Assembly (NCBI GenBank): GCA_019359245.1
Contig: JAHHHR010000012.1
Coordinates: forward strand, 1-58,242
DNA from: Nostoc desertorum CM1-VF14
GTDB taxonomy: Bacteria; Cyanobacteriota; Cyanobacteriia; Cyanobacteriales; Nostocaceae
DNA length: 58,242 nt
Reading direction: 5' to 3'
The translations under genes were made by a program, and so were the position numbers. The notes below the pieces were generated by a model. That model did not search any database and was not told where the DNA came from. It saw nothing but the letters and a program-made list of their open reading frames with translations. Of the stretch, positions 19,142-28,388 are shown piece by piece; position 1 is the first letter of the stretch, and every line of letters begins with the position of its first letter.

Positions 19142-19166
19142 TATGAAATCACTGAAGCTGAAGGCT
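19089..19166 (+). pseudogene. C-terminal remnant of a small toxin gene
   Basis: An open stretch ending in TAA encodes PVGIVGRFASNGRYLIITVYE plus a few residues, without a start codon. The IITVYE strand resembles the end of DUF4258-type toxins, which are normally encoded just before YgiT-type zinc-finger antitoxins. It overlaps the start of such a gene at 19143. The same tail is seen in copy 2 at 21435-21490. The family is a guess; the remnant nature is fairly clear. Confidence 0.45.
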
Positions 19167-19415
19167 AACCGTATGTATGGATATAGATGCGAGTATTGCG
19201 AAGGAACTGTTCAACCTAGAATTGTAAAGCGCGAGGCATTTAAACATAGAGATGGATTTGTCATCCTCGAAGATGTGACGATTGGTGTTTGTGATACCTG
19301 TGGCAATCGGTACTATTCTGCCGATATTCTTCATGCGGTTCATGCTGTTGCAACTGGAGCCAAACCCCCTGAAAGAACCGAACAAATTCCGGTCACTCAT
19401 CTAGAATCAGCATAA
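19143..19415 (+). CDS. YgiT-type zinc-finger antitoxin
   Basis: 90 residues. Two CxxC pairs (CEYCEG at about 14-19 and CDTCGNRYYS) flank a β-rich middle, the YgiT/MqsA N-terminal zinc finger. The tail HAVHAVATGA is helical. In complete systems the gene follows a toxin; here only the toxin's tail remains (19089-19166), so it is an orphan antitoxin. It may act as a repressor or as an anti-addiction remnant. Confidence 0.8.
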   Translation: MKSLKLKANRMYGYRCEYCEGTVQPRIVKREAFKHRDGFVILEDVTIGVCDTCGNRYYSADILHAVHAVATGAKPPERTEQIPVTHLESA

Positions 19416-19483
19416 TCAACGCCGCGTAACGTTAGATCCTCAAGTTGTTGGTAAAGACAGCTCGCTAGCCAGCAGAGATTGTT

Positions 19484-19533
19484 ACACAAAGCAATCGCCA
19501 ATTAGCAGCATAGATTTACAGTGCGATCGTCCT
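19484..19533. repeat. Fossil copy B: short shared tail
   Basis: Bases CAATCGCCAATTAGCAGCAT and the following ATTTACAGTGCGATCG match the end of fossil copy A (about 18308-18345). It lies between the YgiT and first BrnT genes. Confidence 0.6.
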
Positions 19534-19600
19534 TACGGAAATATCTCTGTTTGATAAAACGTATTGACAACGTAAATACACAATGTCTACTATGTAAGGT

Positions 19601-19897
19601 ATGGATGTGTATTTCGTGCTTAATGGTGTCACTTTCGTTTGGAACGAAGAAAAAGCTTCGATAAATCCCAGCAATCATGATGGCGTGACATTTCAGCAAG
19701 CCACAGAAGCATTTTTCGATCCGTTTTTAGTGGTTGTTGATGCAAGTCGCAATGATGAAGAAAGAGATGCTGTTATTGGCTTAGACAGACGATGGAATCT
19801 TCTGTATGTCGTCTACATTGAACGTGAAAACGAAATAATTCGGATCATTTCATCTCGTAAAGCAACACGCAAGGAGCGAGAATATTATGAAAGCTGA
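19601..19897 (+). CDS. BrnT-family toxin (1)
   Basis: 98 residues. FVWNEEKASINPSNHDGVTFQQATEAFFDP is in register with the BrnT N-terminus, then AVIGLDRRWNLLYVVYIER and IIRIISSRKATRKEREYYE at the end. BrnT is a RelE-fold ribonuclease toxin. The next gene overlaps by 11 bases and supplies the antitoxin. The N-terminus has a few extra residues (MDVYFVLNG) before the usual FxW start. All expected segments are present. Confidence 0.88.
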   Translation: MDVYFVLNGVTFVWNEEKASINPSNHDGVTFQQATEAFFDPFLVVVDASRNDEERDAVIGLDRRWNLLYVVYIERENEIIRIISSRKATRKEREYYES

Positions 19898-20171
19898 AGC
19901 ACTGAAAAAGCGACTCGAGAAAAATCGTCCAATGACTACAATCACAATTCGCATTCCCGAAGATGTCATTGAAGATTTAAAAAGAATAGCACCATTACTG
20001 GGATTTTCTGGCTATCAGCCGTTAGTGCGTACCTATATTGGGCAAGGGCTAAGAGTTGATCTGGAACGACTGGAAGGTGATACTATCTCAGCACTGATTG
20101 CTAGCTTGAAGCGTCACGGTGTTAGCGATGAGGTTATCCATGAAGCCCTCACTGAAGTTACTCAAAAATAG
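19887..20171 (+). CDS. CopG/BrnA-like antitoxin (1)
   Basis: 94 residues. The pattern MTTITIRIPEDVIEDLKRIAPLLGFSGYQPLVRTYIGQGLR in register is a ribbon-helix-helix: a β-strand TITIRIP followed by two helices. Its start overlaps the BrnT toxin gene by 11 bases. It should neutralise the toxin and repress the pair's promoter. An internal ATG (residue 16) could also be used. Confidence 0.85.
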   Translation: MKAEALKKRLEKNRPMTTITIRIPEDVIEDLKRIAPLLGFSGYQPLVRTYIGQGLRVDLERLEGDTISALIASLKRHGVSDEVIHEALTEVTQK

Positions 20172-20178
20172 TGCAATT

Positions 20179-20277
20179 GCGATCGCCCTTGCCGTACATT
20201 TAGTCAAATCCTTGAGTAAAAATAAAGAAGACTGAAAAAGGATTATTCTCATGACTATTCGTGAAACTGCGATCGTA
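20179..20277. repeat. Intact copy C of the DUF2281 leader repeat
   Basis: The leader and first codons of the 20251 gene. This is the copy that still has a working ATG and reading frame. Fossil copies lie at 18217-18352 and 21206-21312. Confidence 0.7.
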
Positions 20278-20511
20278 AAATTGCAGCAACTTTCTGAACC
20301 ACTCTTGCAAGAAGTGACCGATTTCATTGATTTTGTTATCCACAAACATCAAGTTAAAAATGCTGACAGTCAGCCTGATGAACCACTTGTGGAAAAATGG
20401 TCACAGTGGTTTGAGGCTGTGGATTGCCTAGACGTATCTCCATTTGAACCAGTCAGCAACTATCAGCAACTCCTACTCAACAAGTATCGGCAACAAGGGC
20501 TAGAGCTATGA
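20251..20511 (+). CDS. DUF2281/VapB-like antitoxin
   Basis: 86 residues. The start MTIRETAIVKLQQLSEPLLQEVTDFIDF is in register with the small DUF2281 antitoxins of cyanobacteria. The middle is charged and the tail short. The stop codon overlaps (ATGA) the start of a tiny reading frame that looks like the first residues of a PIN toxin (20508-20564). It is therefore an antitoxin without its toxin. Its leader is duplicated twice nearby. Confidence 0.72.
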   Translation: MTIRETAIVKLQQLSEPLLQEVTDFIDFVIHKHQVKNADSQPDEPLVEKWSQWFEAVDCLDVSPFEPVSNYQQLLLNKYRQQGLEL

Positions 20512-20564
20512 TCCTGTGCTATGCAGGAGTCGTTCTGGCCTTTGATCAACAAACAGCCTGTTAA
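20508..20564 (+). pseudogene. PIN-domain (VapC-like) toxin stub
   Basis: An ATG overlapping the preceding stop starts MILCYAGVVLAFDQQTAC, then a stop. The beginning resembles the MILCDTGVLLAL-type start of VapC-like PIN toxins, but with the first catalytic Asp replaced by Tyr. The other 100 or more residues are absent. A truncated, dead toxin. Confidence 0.5.
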
Positions 20565-20596
20565 ATTTTGGAAAGGAAAGACAAAAAGATTTGTAA

Positions 20597-21089
<493 letters not shown>

Positions 21090-21205
21090 TCTGCATCAGA
21101 TCAGATTATTTGAACAAATTTATGAAGGAGCAATCATTGAGACAGTAGGCAGGTAATCTGATAGACAATTATTCAGATGGTAAACTAGCAGAATAAAAAT
21201 TTTTG

Positions 21206-21312
21206 CAGAAGTAATTGTGATGACTATTCGTGAAACTGCGATCGCAAAACCATAGCAGAGATTTACAGTGCTATCGCTCTTTTGCATATTTTCACACAAA
21301 GCGATCACCGAT
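21206..21312. repeat. Fossil copy D of the DUF2281 leader
   Basis: ATGACTATTCGTGAAACTGC at 21220 restates the start of the 20251 gene, then hits TAG after 11 codons. The trailing bases resemble those after copies A and B. No functional frame. Confidence 0.65.
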
Positions 21313-21320
21313 TAAAAATT

Positions 21321-21490
21321 AGATTTCAATATGCTCCTGACTGAACTAACTGTATTAATAAATCTTCCACCTCCGTTTTATAATTTCATAATACACAGCA
21401 GTCCTGGCTCTTACAAAATTAGATCAATAAACGCCTGTTAGAATTGTTGAGCATTTCGCAAGCAACGGACGTTATTTGATTATCACGGTT
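21321..21490. repeat. Segmental duplication, copy 2
   Basis: Matches 18974-19141. The DUF433 start, its leader and the toxin tail (FASNGRYLIITV) can all be seen, but here the DUF433 frame is broken and no antitoxin gene follows. Confidence 0.85.
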
Positions 21491-21516
21491 GGCCCACTTT
21501 TACTTATAACCAAATT

Positions 21517-22104
21517 ATGAAAAATATTGGGTTGACGCAAGGGAAAATTACAGTTCTAGAAAGCACGAATCTAGAAGAGTTCTTAAAACTTCCATACATT
21601 GAAGAGTCACCAGCTTGGGAATATATTAACGGAGAGGTAATTCAGAAACCTATGGGAGGAGCTAAACACAGTTTATTGCAAAAACGTTTAGTTGCAGTAA
21701 TTGATGCGTTGGGTAGTAACTATGAAGCTTTTCCTGAATTGCGCTGTACCTGCGGTAATCGCTCAGTAGTTCCTGATGTGGTTGTGATCTCTACTAATCA
21801 ACTACCACTGGACGAAAACGGCGAAATTATTAGCAGTGGTATTAATTTTGCACCCGCTTGGGTTATCGAAATACTTTCCCCTACTCAAAGTCAAACTAAA
21901 GTAACTGGCAATATTTTACACTGTTTGAGAAATGGTAGTCGGCTAGGATGGTTGATTGATCCAAGTGAACGCTGTATTTTAGTTTATCAGCCTAATTCTT
22001 TACCAGATTTGTTAGCAGGACAAGATATATTACCTGTGTTAGAAGATTTGAATTTGACGCTCTCTGTTGATGAAATTTTTGCTTGGTTACAGCGGAAAGT
22101 TTAA
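21517..22104 (+). CDS. Uma2-family (DUF820) putative endonuclease
   Basis: 195 residues. The PD-(D/E)xK-like Uma2 fold is seen in WEYINGEVIQKPMGGAKHS, RSVVPDVVVIS and PAWVIEILSPTQSQTKVTGN, with conserved Glu/Asp residues. This family is greatly expanded in cyanobacteria and usually linked to mobile or transposon contexts; its substrate is not established. Placed at the end of the toxin-antitoxin island. No signal peptide. Confidence 0.87.
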   Translation: MKNIGLTQGKITVLESTNLEEFLKLPYIEESPAWEYINGEVIQKPMGGAKHSLLQKRLVAVIDALGSNYEAFPELRCTCGNRSVVPDVVVISTNQLPLDENGEIISSGINFAPAWVIEILSPTQSQTKVTGNILHCLRNGSRLGWLIDPSERCILVYQPNSLPDLLAGQDILPVLEDLNLTLSVDEIFAWLQRKV

Positions 22105-22229
22105 CAGCATTGATAGAACTGATCAAGGATTATTCCGGCTCTGCCAAAAAGCATTTTCAGGGCGTTGAATTTTTGACTCGCGTAATTACCCATCCCTATA
22201 CAAGGCGGGCAATTACACAAACTAATTAA
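22086..22229 (+). pseudogene. Possible coding remnant after the Uma2 gene
   Basis: A plus-strand frame open for some 48 codons overlaps the end of the Uma2 gene and reads ALIELIKDYSGSAKKHFQG and so on to a stop. It looks more protein-like than the AT-rich noise nearby, but no family is recognised and no start is present. It could be chance. Confidence 0.2.
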
Positions 22230-22251
22230 AGGTAATCCAAAATTGATATAA

Positions 22252-23610
22252 CTATTTTTTCAACTTATTAGGAATGCCTTCACAACCACCAGGGATAGTA
22301 CCTCTGGTTTTTTCACCACCCCAAGCGCAACAGTAATTACGTGCAGACTCAGACATACGCTGTACATTCGTGAAATCGGCATTTTCCACTACAGCGCCAG
22401 TGTGTTCGCCGGTTTGGTAATTTGGTGGTTGAGTGCGACTGCGGGGTGATGCTTTATCCACTACACCATAGAATAGGCGAATCCCGTTGATGTCGGCACC
22501 ACTGAGATTAGCATTATATAAAATTGTGCGGGAAAGATTGGCTTTTACTAAATCACAACCGCTCAGATTAGCGCGGACAAGATTAGCTTCGCTCAGATCA
22601 GTCCAACGTAAATCAGTATCAGAAAGGTCTGCTGCGGCTAACGTTACGCCTAAATCGATAACACGCACACCTTCCAGGCGGTCTTCTGCGTATCCCCCAC
22701 TCCCATCGAGAATGGCTCGACCTAATAGGCGATCGCGTTTTAGAGGTGACAGCAACTTGGAACGTGAAAGAAAGCGGAGAATTTTAGCTTTACCACTGCC
22801 ATCTACACTACTTAAAATTGCCGCCGTGCGCCCTTCTGCGATCGCTCTCTCTTGGGGCCAATCTTCTAATAATCCTTCTTGATCTAATACTAGGTCTGAA
22901 ACGCCTTGGAAATAGGAATCAATTGTTTGTTGCTGGGTGATAATGTTTTGCTGAACTGTTAGCAGGTTTTGCTGAATTGTCAAGTCTTTGGAAATGACAT
23001 ATTGTCGCCACGCCACGTAAACGGCGATGACAGCGATCAGAATTTGCCCCAAAGCACCAAACCACTCTGCTAGAGTTCCAGCAATGTCCCAGTTAATCTG
23101 GCGTCCCCAAACAAGCAAGCGATCGCCCACACCTGTAAACTTGATCAAGCCGATGATGGCTACTATTATTCCTAAAAAGGCTACAAACAGGGTGCGTTCT
23201 TGGGGTGAAAACCACTCATTTAAGGCTTTTTGTAACCAAGGCAATAGTATTACTAGGGATAACAGCAAAGTCGTCAGTGTTCCGACAATGCCAATAATCC
23301 AGTTATTGAGGATAACTCCAATGAAGGTGATGGCGATCGCTACTAGAGTAATTAGCAATGCCCTCGGCTTAACTATAAATTGAAATTGCTTGCTAGTGGA
23401 TTGATGAAGGTCAGAACGGGCTTGTTGTAAAGCAATTGTATGTTGCGGAGATTGCAAAGACCCAATCGCTGCTAGGGCTTGTTGTGTCGCTAGTGCTTCT
23501 GAGCTTAGGTTGTTCTCAGTTGCACTACCGTCAAAGTCATCCGGTTGCAAATCGTTTTCGGTGACTGGTTCTGGGGTTGGTAGATTAGAGGAATCGGATT
23601 CAATCGTCAT
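22252..23610 (-). CDS. Membrane pentapeptide-repeat protein
   Basis: 452 residues. Residues about 75-205 carry at least four hydrophobic segments (ALLITLVAIAITFIGVIL, IIGIVGTLTTLLLSLVILL, LFVAFLGIIVAIIGLI, ILIAVIAVYVAW). A helical stretch (about 210-320) follows, then a pentapeptide block (ADLSDTDLRWTDLSEANLVRANLSG in register). The tail carries Cys residues (CCAW, GGCEG). The Pro/Asp/Asn-rich N-terminus is cytoplasmic or disordered. Such proteins are common in Nostoc and of unknown role. No operon partners. Confidence 0.8.
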   Translation of the reverse strand: MTIESDSSNLPTPEPVTENDLQPDDFDGSATENNLSSEALATQQALAAIGSLQSPQHTIALQQARSDLHQSTSKQFQFIVKPRALLITLVAIAITFIGVILNNWIIGIVGTLTTLLLSLVILLPWLQKALNEWFSPQERTLFVAFLGIIVAIIGLIKFTGVGDRLLVWGRQINWDIAGTLAEWFGALGQILIAVIAVYVAWRQYVISKDLTIQQNLLTVQQNIITQQQTIDSYFQGVSDLVLDQEGLLEDWPQERAIAEGRTAAILSSVDGSGKAKILRFLSRSKLLSPLKRDRLLGRAILDGSGGYAEDRLEGVRVIDLGVTLAAADLSDTDLRWTDLSEANLVRANLSGCDLVKANLSRTILYNANLSGADINGIRLFYGVVDKASPRSRTQPPNYQTGEHTGAVVENADFTNVQRMSESARNYCCAWGGEKTRGTIPGGCEGIPNKLKK

Positions 23611-23791
23611 GTTTTCTATTTTGCCCCAGTAGGTTCAGTTCAACATCTGTTTTATCAGAAATTGCATGAAACCAAAAACGAAAGAACTGTATTTGATGCA
23701 GTTGAGAAAGGCTAAATTTAACAGCTTTCACTTGCGTAAAGTACAGACAATTTGTAGAAGCAGCAACTTCCAAATAGAAAAAGTTCCAACA

Positions 23792-23945
23792 TATAGCGGT
23801 TCTCACTTGGGTGCAGTACATTTTTGACCTCATTTCCATTCCTCTCTCCTTTTAGGAGAGAGGCTTTGAATCTTACTCCCCAAAGCTAGTAGGGAAGGGG
23901 TTGGGGGTTAGGTCTGTACCGCACTCAAATGAGAACCGCTATATA
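23792..23945. mobile_element. MITE-like element, 154 bp
   Basis: Terminal inverted repeats of about 29 bp (ATATAGCGGTTCTCACTTGG at the left end; the right end is its complement with three mismatches). The interior includes a small hairpin CCTCTCTCC/GGAGAGAGG. No coding capacity. Elements with the AGCGGTTCTC end are frequent in filamentous cyanobacteria. Confidence 0.78.
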
Positions 23946-23947
23946 TG

Positions 23948-24007
23948 TTGTGGGGTGGGCTTCTTACCCGCTCTGAATGATGAGCGTGCAGGATGTCCAC
24001 CCCACAA
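23948..24007. terminator. Inverted repeat downstream of chlP
   Basis: An 11-bp perfect inverted repeat with a 38-base loop, 45 bases beyond the chlP stop codon. Possible terminator or repetitive extragenic palindrome. Confidence 0.4.
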
Positions 24008-24052
24008 AATTGGGTAATTTATTTGTTGCAATTCCCAGTCCTTTGCACTCAA

Positions 24053-25288
24053 TTAGGGTGCAAGGGCATTACCTCGAATTAGACTACCAATTGTTTTGGC
24101 AGTGATTTTCAATTGGGTGATGGGATTAGCTGGAACAACCGTTTTATACAAATAGCTATCGAATGTTAGCCGTTGTACATCTAGGTCATCACACATTTCC
24201 ACAAACGCCTCGCGGGTAGCGTCGGAACGATAGAACACGGTTTGCAGAATGTCCAACACCTTGTAAGTGAGTCCGTATCTTTTATCCCAACGCTTCAGGT
24301 AAACCTTGAGGTCGCCTTCTGTAGGAATACGGCTACCACTGTTAGACGTTTCTACAATGGTTTCGGCACACATCCGCCCAGATTTAGCGGCAAAGTAAAT
24401 ACCTTCACCAGAGGACTTAGTAACGTAACCAGCAGCATCTCCCACCAAAGCGATGCGACCAACAACACGACGGGGACGGGGATGTTCAGGAATGGGGTGT
24501 GCTTCTACTTTGATGATTTTACCGCCTGCTAGTTTCTCGGAAGCACGAGCGCGGATACCAGCTTGTAACTGTTTGATGCTGGCTTTATTGATATGCATTG
24601 TACCAGTACCGACAGCTACGTGGTCATATTTGGGGAAAACCCAAGCGTAGAAGTCAGTAGAAACGTCATCACCGACATACATTTCGGCGAGGTCGTTGTA
24701 ATAGGCCATTTTGTCTTCGGGTAAGCGAATTCGCTCTTGGAAGGCGATCGCATAATTGTAATCCCCAGCGTCCATTTCTTTAGCAACGCGAGAATTAGCC
24801 CCATCTGCCCCAATTATTAAATCCACTTTTAGGGTTTTGGCAATACCCTGTGATATCCCATCTGTATGGTCAACGTAATGGATGGTATAGGGATCAGTAT
24901 TGTTTCCTGGTATATCAAGTTTATGAACAGTAGCATTAATTAAATTTGCGCCGACTTTTGCCGCGCGATCGCGCAAAAAGCCATCCAGCACTTCCCGACG
25001 GCACATTCCTATATATTCTTCTTCATTTACCAGATTAATATCTACCTCGCGATTGGAAGGCGAAATCATCTTCATCTTCCGTACCCGGCGATCGATAATC
25101 TCTGGTGGTAAGTCAAATTCACTCACCATACAGAGGGGAATTGCACCCCCACAAGGCTTTGCATTGTCCAGCTTTCGCTCAAACAGGTAGGTTTCAATCC
25201 CAGAGGCTGCCAGTGTTTCTGCGGCAGATGAACCAGCAGGGCCTGACCCAATAACAGCAACCCGTAGTGTCAAAGGTCTTTCTCCCAA
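24053..25288 (-). CDS. chlP: Geranylgeranyl diphosphate/chlorophyll reductase ChlP
   Basis: 411 residues. FAD-binding VIGSGPAGSSAAE at about 12-24, CGGAIPL, and the second FAD motif LVGDAAGYVTKSSGEGIYFA in register, with YGLTYKVLDILQTVFYRSD near the end. It reduces geranylgeranyl groups to phytyl groups for chlorophyll a and tocopherol. The start could instead be a TTG six codons in (TLRVAV). It stands alone; the long upstream gap (25289-25635) should hold its promoter. A strong match to the cyanobacterial enzyme. Confidence 0.95.
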   Translation of the reverse strand: MGERPLTLRVAVIGSGPAGSSAAETLAASGIETYLFERKLDNAKPCGGAIPLCMVSEFDLPPEIIDRRVRKMKMISPSNREVDINLVNEEEYIGMCRREVLDGFLRDRAAKVGANLINATVHKLDIPGNNTDPYTIHYVDHTDGISQGIAKTLKVDLIIGADGANSRVAKEMDAGDYNYAIAFQERIRLPEDKMAYYNDLAEMYVGDDVSTDFYAWVFPKYDHVAVGTGTMHINKASIKQLQAGIRARASEKLAGGKIIKVEAHPIPEHPRPRRVVGRIALVGDAAGYVTKSSGEGIYFAAKSGRMCAETIVETSNSGSRIPTEGDLKVYLKRWDKRYGLTYKVLDILQTVFYRSDATREAFVEMCDDLDVQRLTFDSYLYKTVVPANPITQLKITAKTIGSLIRGNALAP

Positions 25289-25635
25289 ATCTTCACATTT
25301 ACCGAGAGCATACTACCACGGTCTTTCTGGTGATTTAGCGCTTTACCTTCAGGTTTCTGCACAAATGCAATATTCCTTAATGTTTCGATACGAATTAGGC
25401 ATTAGGAAGAATAAAGAATATTGCCTAGTCTCCAGTCTTCAATATGCAGATTTTCATGTTCGATTCTCTTAGCAGACAAGCCAGCGTTGCCGCAATTACG
25501 TGCTGACTGTAGCTTCTTCGATTGCGGTAGCTGTGGTAGCTAAATATTGTTATTCAAAAATAACTATGTATGGTATATGTAAGACACGGTAATCCTAGCA
25601 GGGAACTGTAGATTAGTTGCAGAGGTACAGCGGCA
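25289..25635. other. Divergent upstream region of chlP and cysA
   Basis: 347 bases. No gene is supported. The region must hold the promoters of both flanking genes. No recognisable operator was found. Confidence 0.5.
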
Positions 25636-26652
25636 GTGGGTATAGTAGTTGAGAATGTCTCTAAACAATTTGGGAGTTTCCAGGCAGTTGATCAGGTCAG
25701 CCTGGAAATTAAGAGTGGTTCGCTAGTTGCGTTGCTTGGGCCATCGGGATCAGGTAAATCTACGCTACTACGGTTAATTTCAGGTTTAGAAATGCCAGAT
25801 AGTGGCAAAATCTTGCTGACTGGTAAGGATGCTACATATCAAAGCGTACAACAGCGCAATATTGGGTTTGTGTTTCAGCACTATGCCCTATTTAAGCATC
25901 TGACTGTTAGGCAGAATATTGCCTTTGGCTTAGAAATTCGTAAGGCACAGCCAAAGAAAATTAAGGGGCGGGTAGAACAATTACTGGAATTAGTGCAATT
26001 GGGTGGACTAGGCGATCGCTATCCATCACAACTTTCTGGTGGCCAAAGACAACGGGTAGCATTAGCAAGGGCACTGGCAGTAGAACCCGAAGTATTACTG
26101 CTAGATGAACCTTTTGGCGCACTCGATGCAAAAGTCCGCAAAGATTTACGGGCATGGTTACGTAACCTTCATGATGAGGTTCATGTTACCACGGTTTTCG
26201 TTACCCACGACCAAGAAGAAGCAATGGAAGTCTCTGATGAAGTTGTGGTCATGAATAAAGGACGCGTGGAACAGGTGGGCACACCAGCAGAAATTTACGA
26301 TAATCCTGCCAGCGCATTTGTGATGAGCTTCATTGGCCCGGTGAACGTGTTACCCAGCAACTCGAAGATTTTTCAAAGTAGCGGATTTGATGCGCCACAC
26401 CCACAAGTATTTTTGCGTCCACAAGATGTGATTTTGGAAAAGGTTGCCAATGGTGCAACTACGGCTGCTACAGTAAGCCGATTGATACATTTGGGTTGGG
26501 AAATTCAGGTAGAATTAACTTTTGATGATGGGCAAGTGGTGATGGCGCATTTAACACGCGATCGCTTTAACCAATTAGAGCTAGAACCAAAACAGCGGGT
26601 ATATGTAAAGCCAAAGGATGCCAAGTCCTTCCCACTGTCTTATTCAATTTAG
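25636..26652 (+). CDS. cysA: Sulfate/thiosulfate-type ABC importer ATPase (CysA-like)
   Basis: 338 residues from a GTG start. Walker [10 protein letters not shown] at 35-43, the Q-loop, [15 protein letters not shown] signature, [12 protein letters not shown]alker B and the H-loop [21 protein letters not shown]-like C-terminal part ([10 protein letters not shown]) is typical of the CysA/PotA/MalK group. The CysA assignment rests on [21 protein letters not shown] and VNVLPS. The permease genes (cysT, cysW) and the binding protein are absent here, so it is an orphan ATPase that probably works with a transporter encoded elsewhere. Confidence 0.82.
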   Translation: MGIVVENVSKQFGSFQAVDQVSLEIKSGSLVALLGPSGSGKSTLLRLISGLEMPDSGKILLTGKDATYQSVQQRNIGFVFQHYALFKHLTVRQNIAFGLEIRKAQPKKIKGRVEQLLELVQLGGLGDRYPSQLSGGQRQRVALARALAVEPEVLLLDEPFGALDAKVRKDLRAWLRNLHDEVHVTTVFVTHDQEEAMEVSDEVVVMNKGRVEQVGTPAEIYDNPASAFVMSFIGPVNVLPSNSKIFQSSGFDAPHPQVFLRPQDVILEKVANGATTAATVSRLIHLGWEIQVELTFDDGQVVMAHLTRDRFNQLELEPKQRVYVKPKDAKSFPLSYSI

Positions 26653-26964
26653 TTGTCAATTTGGAAGTATTTATGCCTGCTACTTTAGATTGCAGCAGAA
26701 AAAGTTGCCAGAATATTTGCAAAATCCCTCAGTAGCCTGTGTAATAGGAGATGCTGATCAGATAGTTGCACAAGGATATACAGAAGCACCAGTTCAAGAT
26801 GATACTGATCTGGTGCGCTGGTTTTTCACACATTTGTTGTGAGGATTAATTTAACGAGTCATGCCCTTACTAGTTTGCCAAGTTTAAATTGATGGGTACG
26901 CAAGTTCGTAGTAAGGAATTTAGTCCTTACTAAAAACCATCAAAACTAGCTTGACAGACTACTA
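26653..26964. other. Gap with a weak reading frame
   Basis: 312 bases. A frame from 26618 to 26842 (74 codons) partly overlaps cysA and ends in LPEYLQNPSVACVIGDADQI and so on. It looks fairly protein-like but has no obvious start or family. It may be the C-terminal fragment of a lost gene. Confidence 0.35.
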
Positions 26965-27573
26965 CTAACAAGGAGTCAAATTAAACCTAATTCTATAAAT
27001 CCCATTGAATCCAATTTGAGTTCGCCGCCCCGCAGCTACATTTGTAGCACGCGCTATCAAAGTTGTGTTAATGCCGAAAACCGAATTCACTGGGTTAGCA
27101 CACGCGTCTACTGTATCTCCTGTAATAGCTACATCTTTTAGCCATCCACCTGAAGAGCCAGACGAGAAGTTTGCGTTTAGATCACTACTAGATGGAATTA
27201 CTCTGCCTTGAAACACTGGTCTAACTCTTAGGGCAGCAGTGCCCCCCTGAGGCACATTTGCAAAACCAGAATACCTGAGGTTAATGGGCTGAACTCGATA
27301 GCCTTTAGGCACATTAAGCCCAATTCTGAGACTGCAAGATTGTGATACAACCTTAGGAGATACAGCTGTAGCCTGAAATCGAGGGAAAGTTACAGACAGA
27401 GTATTTCCTACCAAACTTGTTTGGGCATTTCCCGACGCACAGCCATTTCCGAAAACAGTTACTGGGATACTTTCAAACTGAAATGCTGGTGTTTGAGCCT
27501 GTACTTGAGATAAACCGACAACATTTAAACTCAGTAGCGTCAAACTGGAAATAAGAGCACCTAAAACTTTCAT
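26965..27573 (-). CDS. Secreted four-cysteine protein, DUF4360-like (array gene 1)
   Basis: 202 residues from the start MKVLGALISSLTLLSLNVVG; earlier in-frame codons at 27582 and 27630 are possible. Signal peptide to about residue 26 (VQA|Q). The mature domain has four Cys: GNGC, SQSCSLRIGLNVP, VDACANPV and the final residue. It is the most divergent array member. It differs most in the middle and lacks the terminal stem-loop found after the others. DUF4360 proteins are small secreted proteins of unknown role; the family call is by pattern. Confidence 0.78.
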   Translation of the reverse strand: MKVLGALISSLTLLSLNVVGLSQVQAQTPAFQFESIPVTVFGNGCASGNAQTSLVGNTLSVTFPRFQATAVSPKVVSQSCSLRIGLNVPKGYRVQPINLRYSGFANVPQGGTAALRVRPVFQGRVIPSSSDLNANFSSGSSGGWLKDVAITGDTVDACANPVNSVFGINTTLIARATNVAAGRRTQIGFNGIYRIRFNLTPC

Positions 27574-27724
27574 ATCTTTCATCTCAAATAAGGAGAGCTT
27601 CTCAGTTTTTTTGTCAATACTATGCCTCAAGACATAGCGTCAAAAATTTCTTCAGAGCGATTGGAAGGAATATTTCGATAAGTTGGTAAAGCAGCTTTCT
27701 AGGGAGCAACTTTTGGAAAAAATT

Positions 27725-27748
27725 AAATGCAAAACTGACTATGCATTT
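27725..27748 (-). terminator. Conserved stem-loop after array gene 2
   Basis: AAATGCA and TGCATTT, 10 bases apart, placed just after the stop codon on the transcribed strand and followed there by a run of T. The same unit follows the other genes at 29079-29102, 29770-29793, 30538-30561 (one mismatch), 31907-31930 and 33043-33066. Confidence 0.65.
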
Positions 27749-27755
27749 AAAAAAG

Positions 27756-28388
27756 CTAACAAGGATTAAAAGCGAACTTTATTTGGAACAATACAGGGCC
27801 GATTGCTGTATCTATTTTATCAATTCGGATTTTGGTTTCTTGATTTGCAGGTATATCTCTAGCTCTTGCCGTCAGATTTGTATTGATACCAAAAATCGAA
27901 CTTACTGGATTTTCACATACATTTATTGTGCCTAATACAATATTTACATCTTTACTCCAAGTAGCCGAGAAACCAGGCGCAAACGTTGCATTCGGATCGT
28001 CGATAGTTGGAAGTTCTTGACCTTGAAAGAGTATTTTCACGTTCAGGTCAGCACTACCTCCTGTAGGCACATCCGCAAAGCCAAGATACTTGACTTGAAT
28101 CGGCTGAACGTTAAATCCAGAAGGTACATTCAGACCGATCCGCAGATTACAGGATGCTGATACAACCTTAGGAGGTGAAGCTTTAGCTTCAAACTCAGAA
28201 AGTGTTATCGAAAGAGTATCTGCATCCAAAATTCCCTTTGCTGTTCCGTTTGGGCAGCCATTTCCGAAAAGAGTTACTGGAACTTCTTGAAGCTCAAATC
28301 CTGGTGTTTGAGCCTGTACCTGAGATAAACCCACAAGATTTAAATTCAGTAGCGTCAAACTGGAAATCATACCAGTTAAAACTTTCAT
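27756..28388 (-). CDS. Secreted four-cysteine protein, DUF4360-like (array gene 2)
   Basis: 210 residues. Signal peptide MKVLTGMISSLTLLNLNLVG to about residue 26. Cys45 (FGNGCPNGTA), Cys80 (SASCNLRIGLNVPSG), Cys158 (INVCENPVSSIFGIN) and Cys210, the last residue. The spacing predicts two disulfides in a β-rich extracytoplasmic domain. A GGAG ribosome site (CGCGGAGTTATTAG) precedes the ATG. A duplicated spacer (28389-29109) with a conserved inverted repeat lies upstream. Function unknown; outer-surface or matrix roles are possible but not shown. Confidence 0.85.
   Translation of the reverse strand: MKVLTGMISSLTLLNLNLVGLSQVQAQTPGFELQEVPVTLFGNGCPNGTAKGILDADTLSITLSEFEAKASPPKVVSASCNLRIGLNVPSGFNVQPIQVKYLGFADVPTGGSADLNVKILFQGQELPTIDDPNATFAPGFSATWSKDVNIVLGTINVCENPVSSIFGINTNLTARARDIPANQETKIRIDKIDTAIGPVLFQIKFAFNPC

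Larger units (their letters stand above)
23611..24052. other. Gap with a MITE-like element and an inverted repeat
   Basis: 442 bases. Contains the 154-bp element at 23792-23945 and, next to it, TTGTGGGGTGG (23948-23958) against CCACCCCACAA (23997-24007), which could terminate chlP. Nothing coding. Confidence 0.6.

Noticed and set aside
23600..23839. 79-codon minus-strand frame
   Set aside because: It reads through the end of the MITE-like element and has no family or ribosome site.
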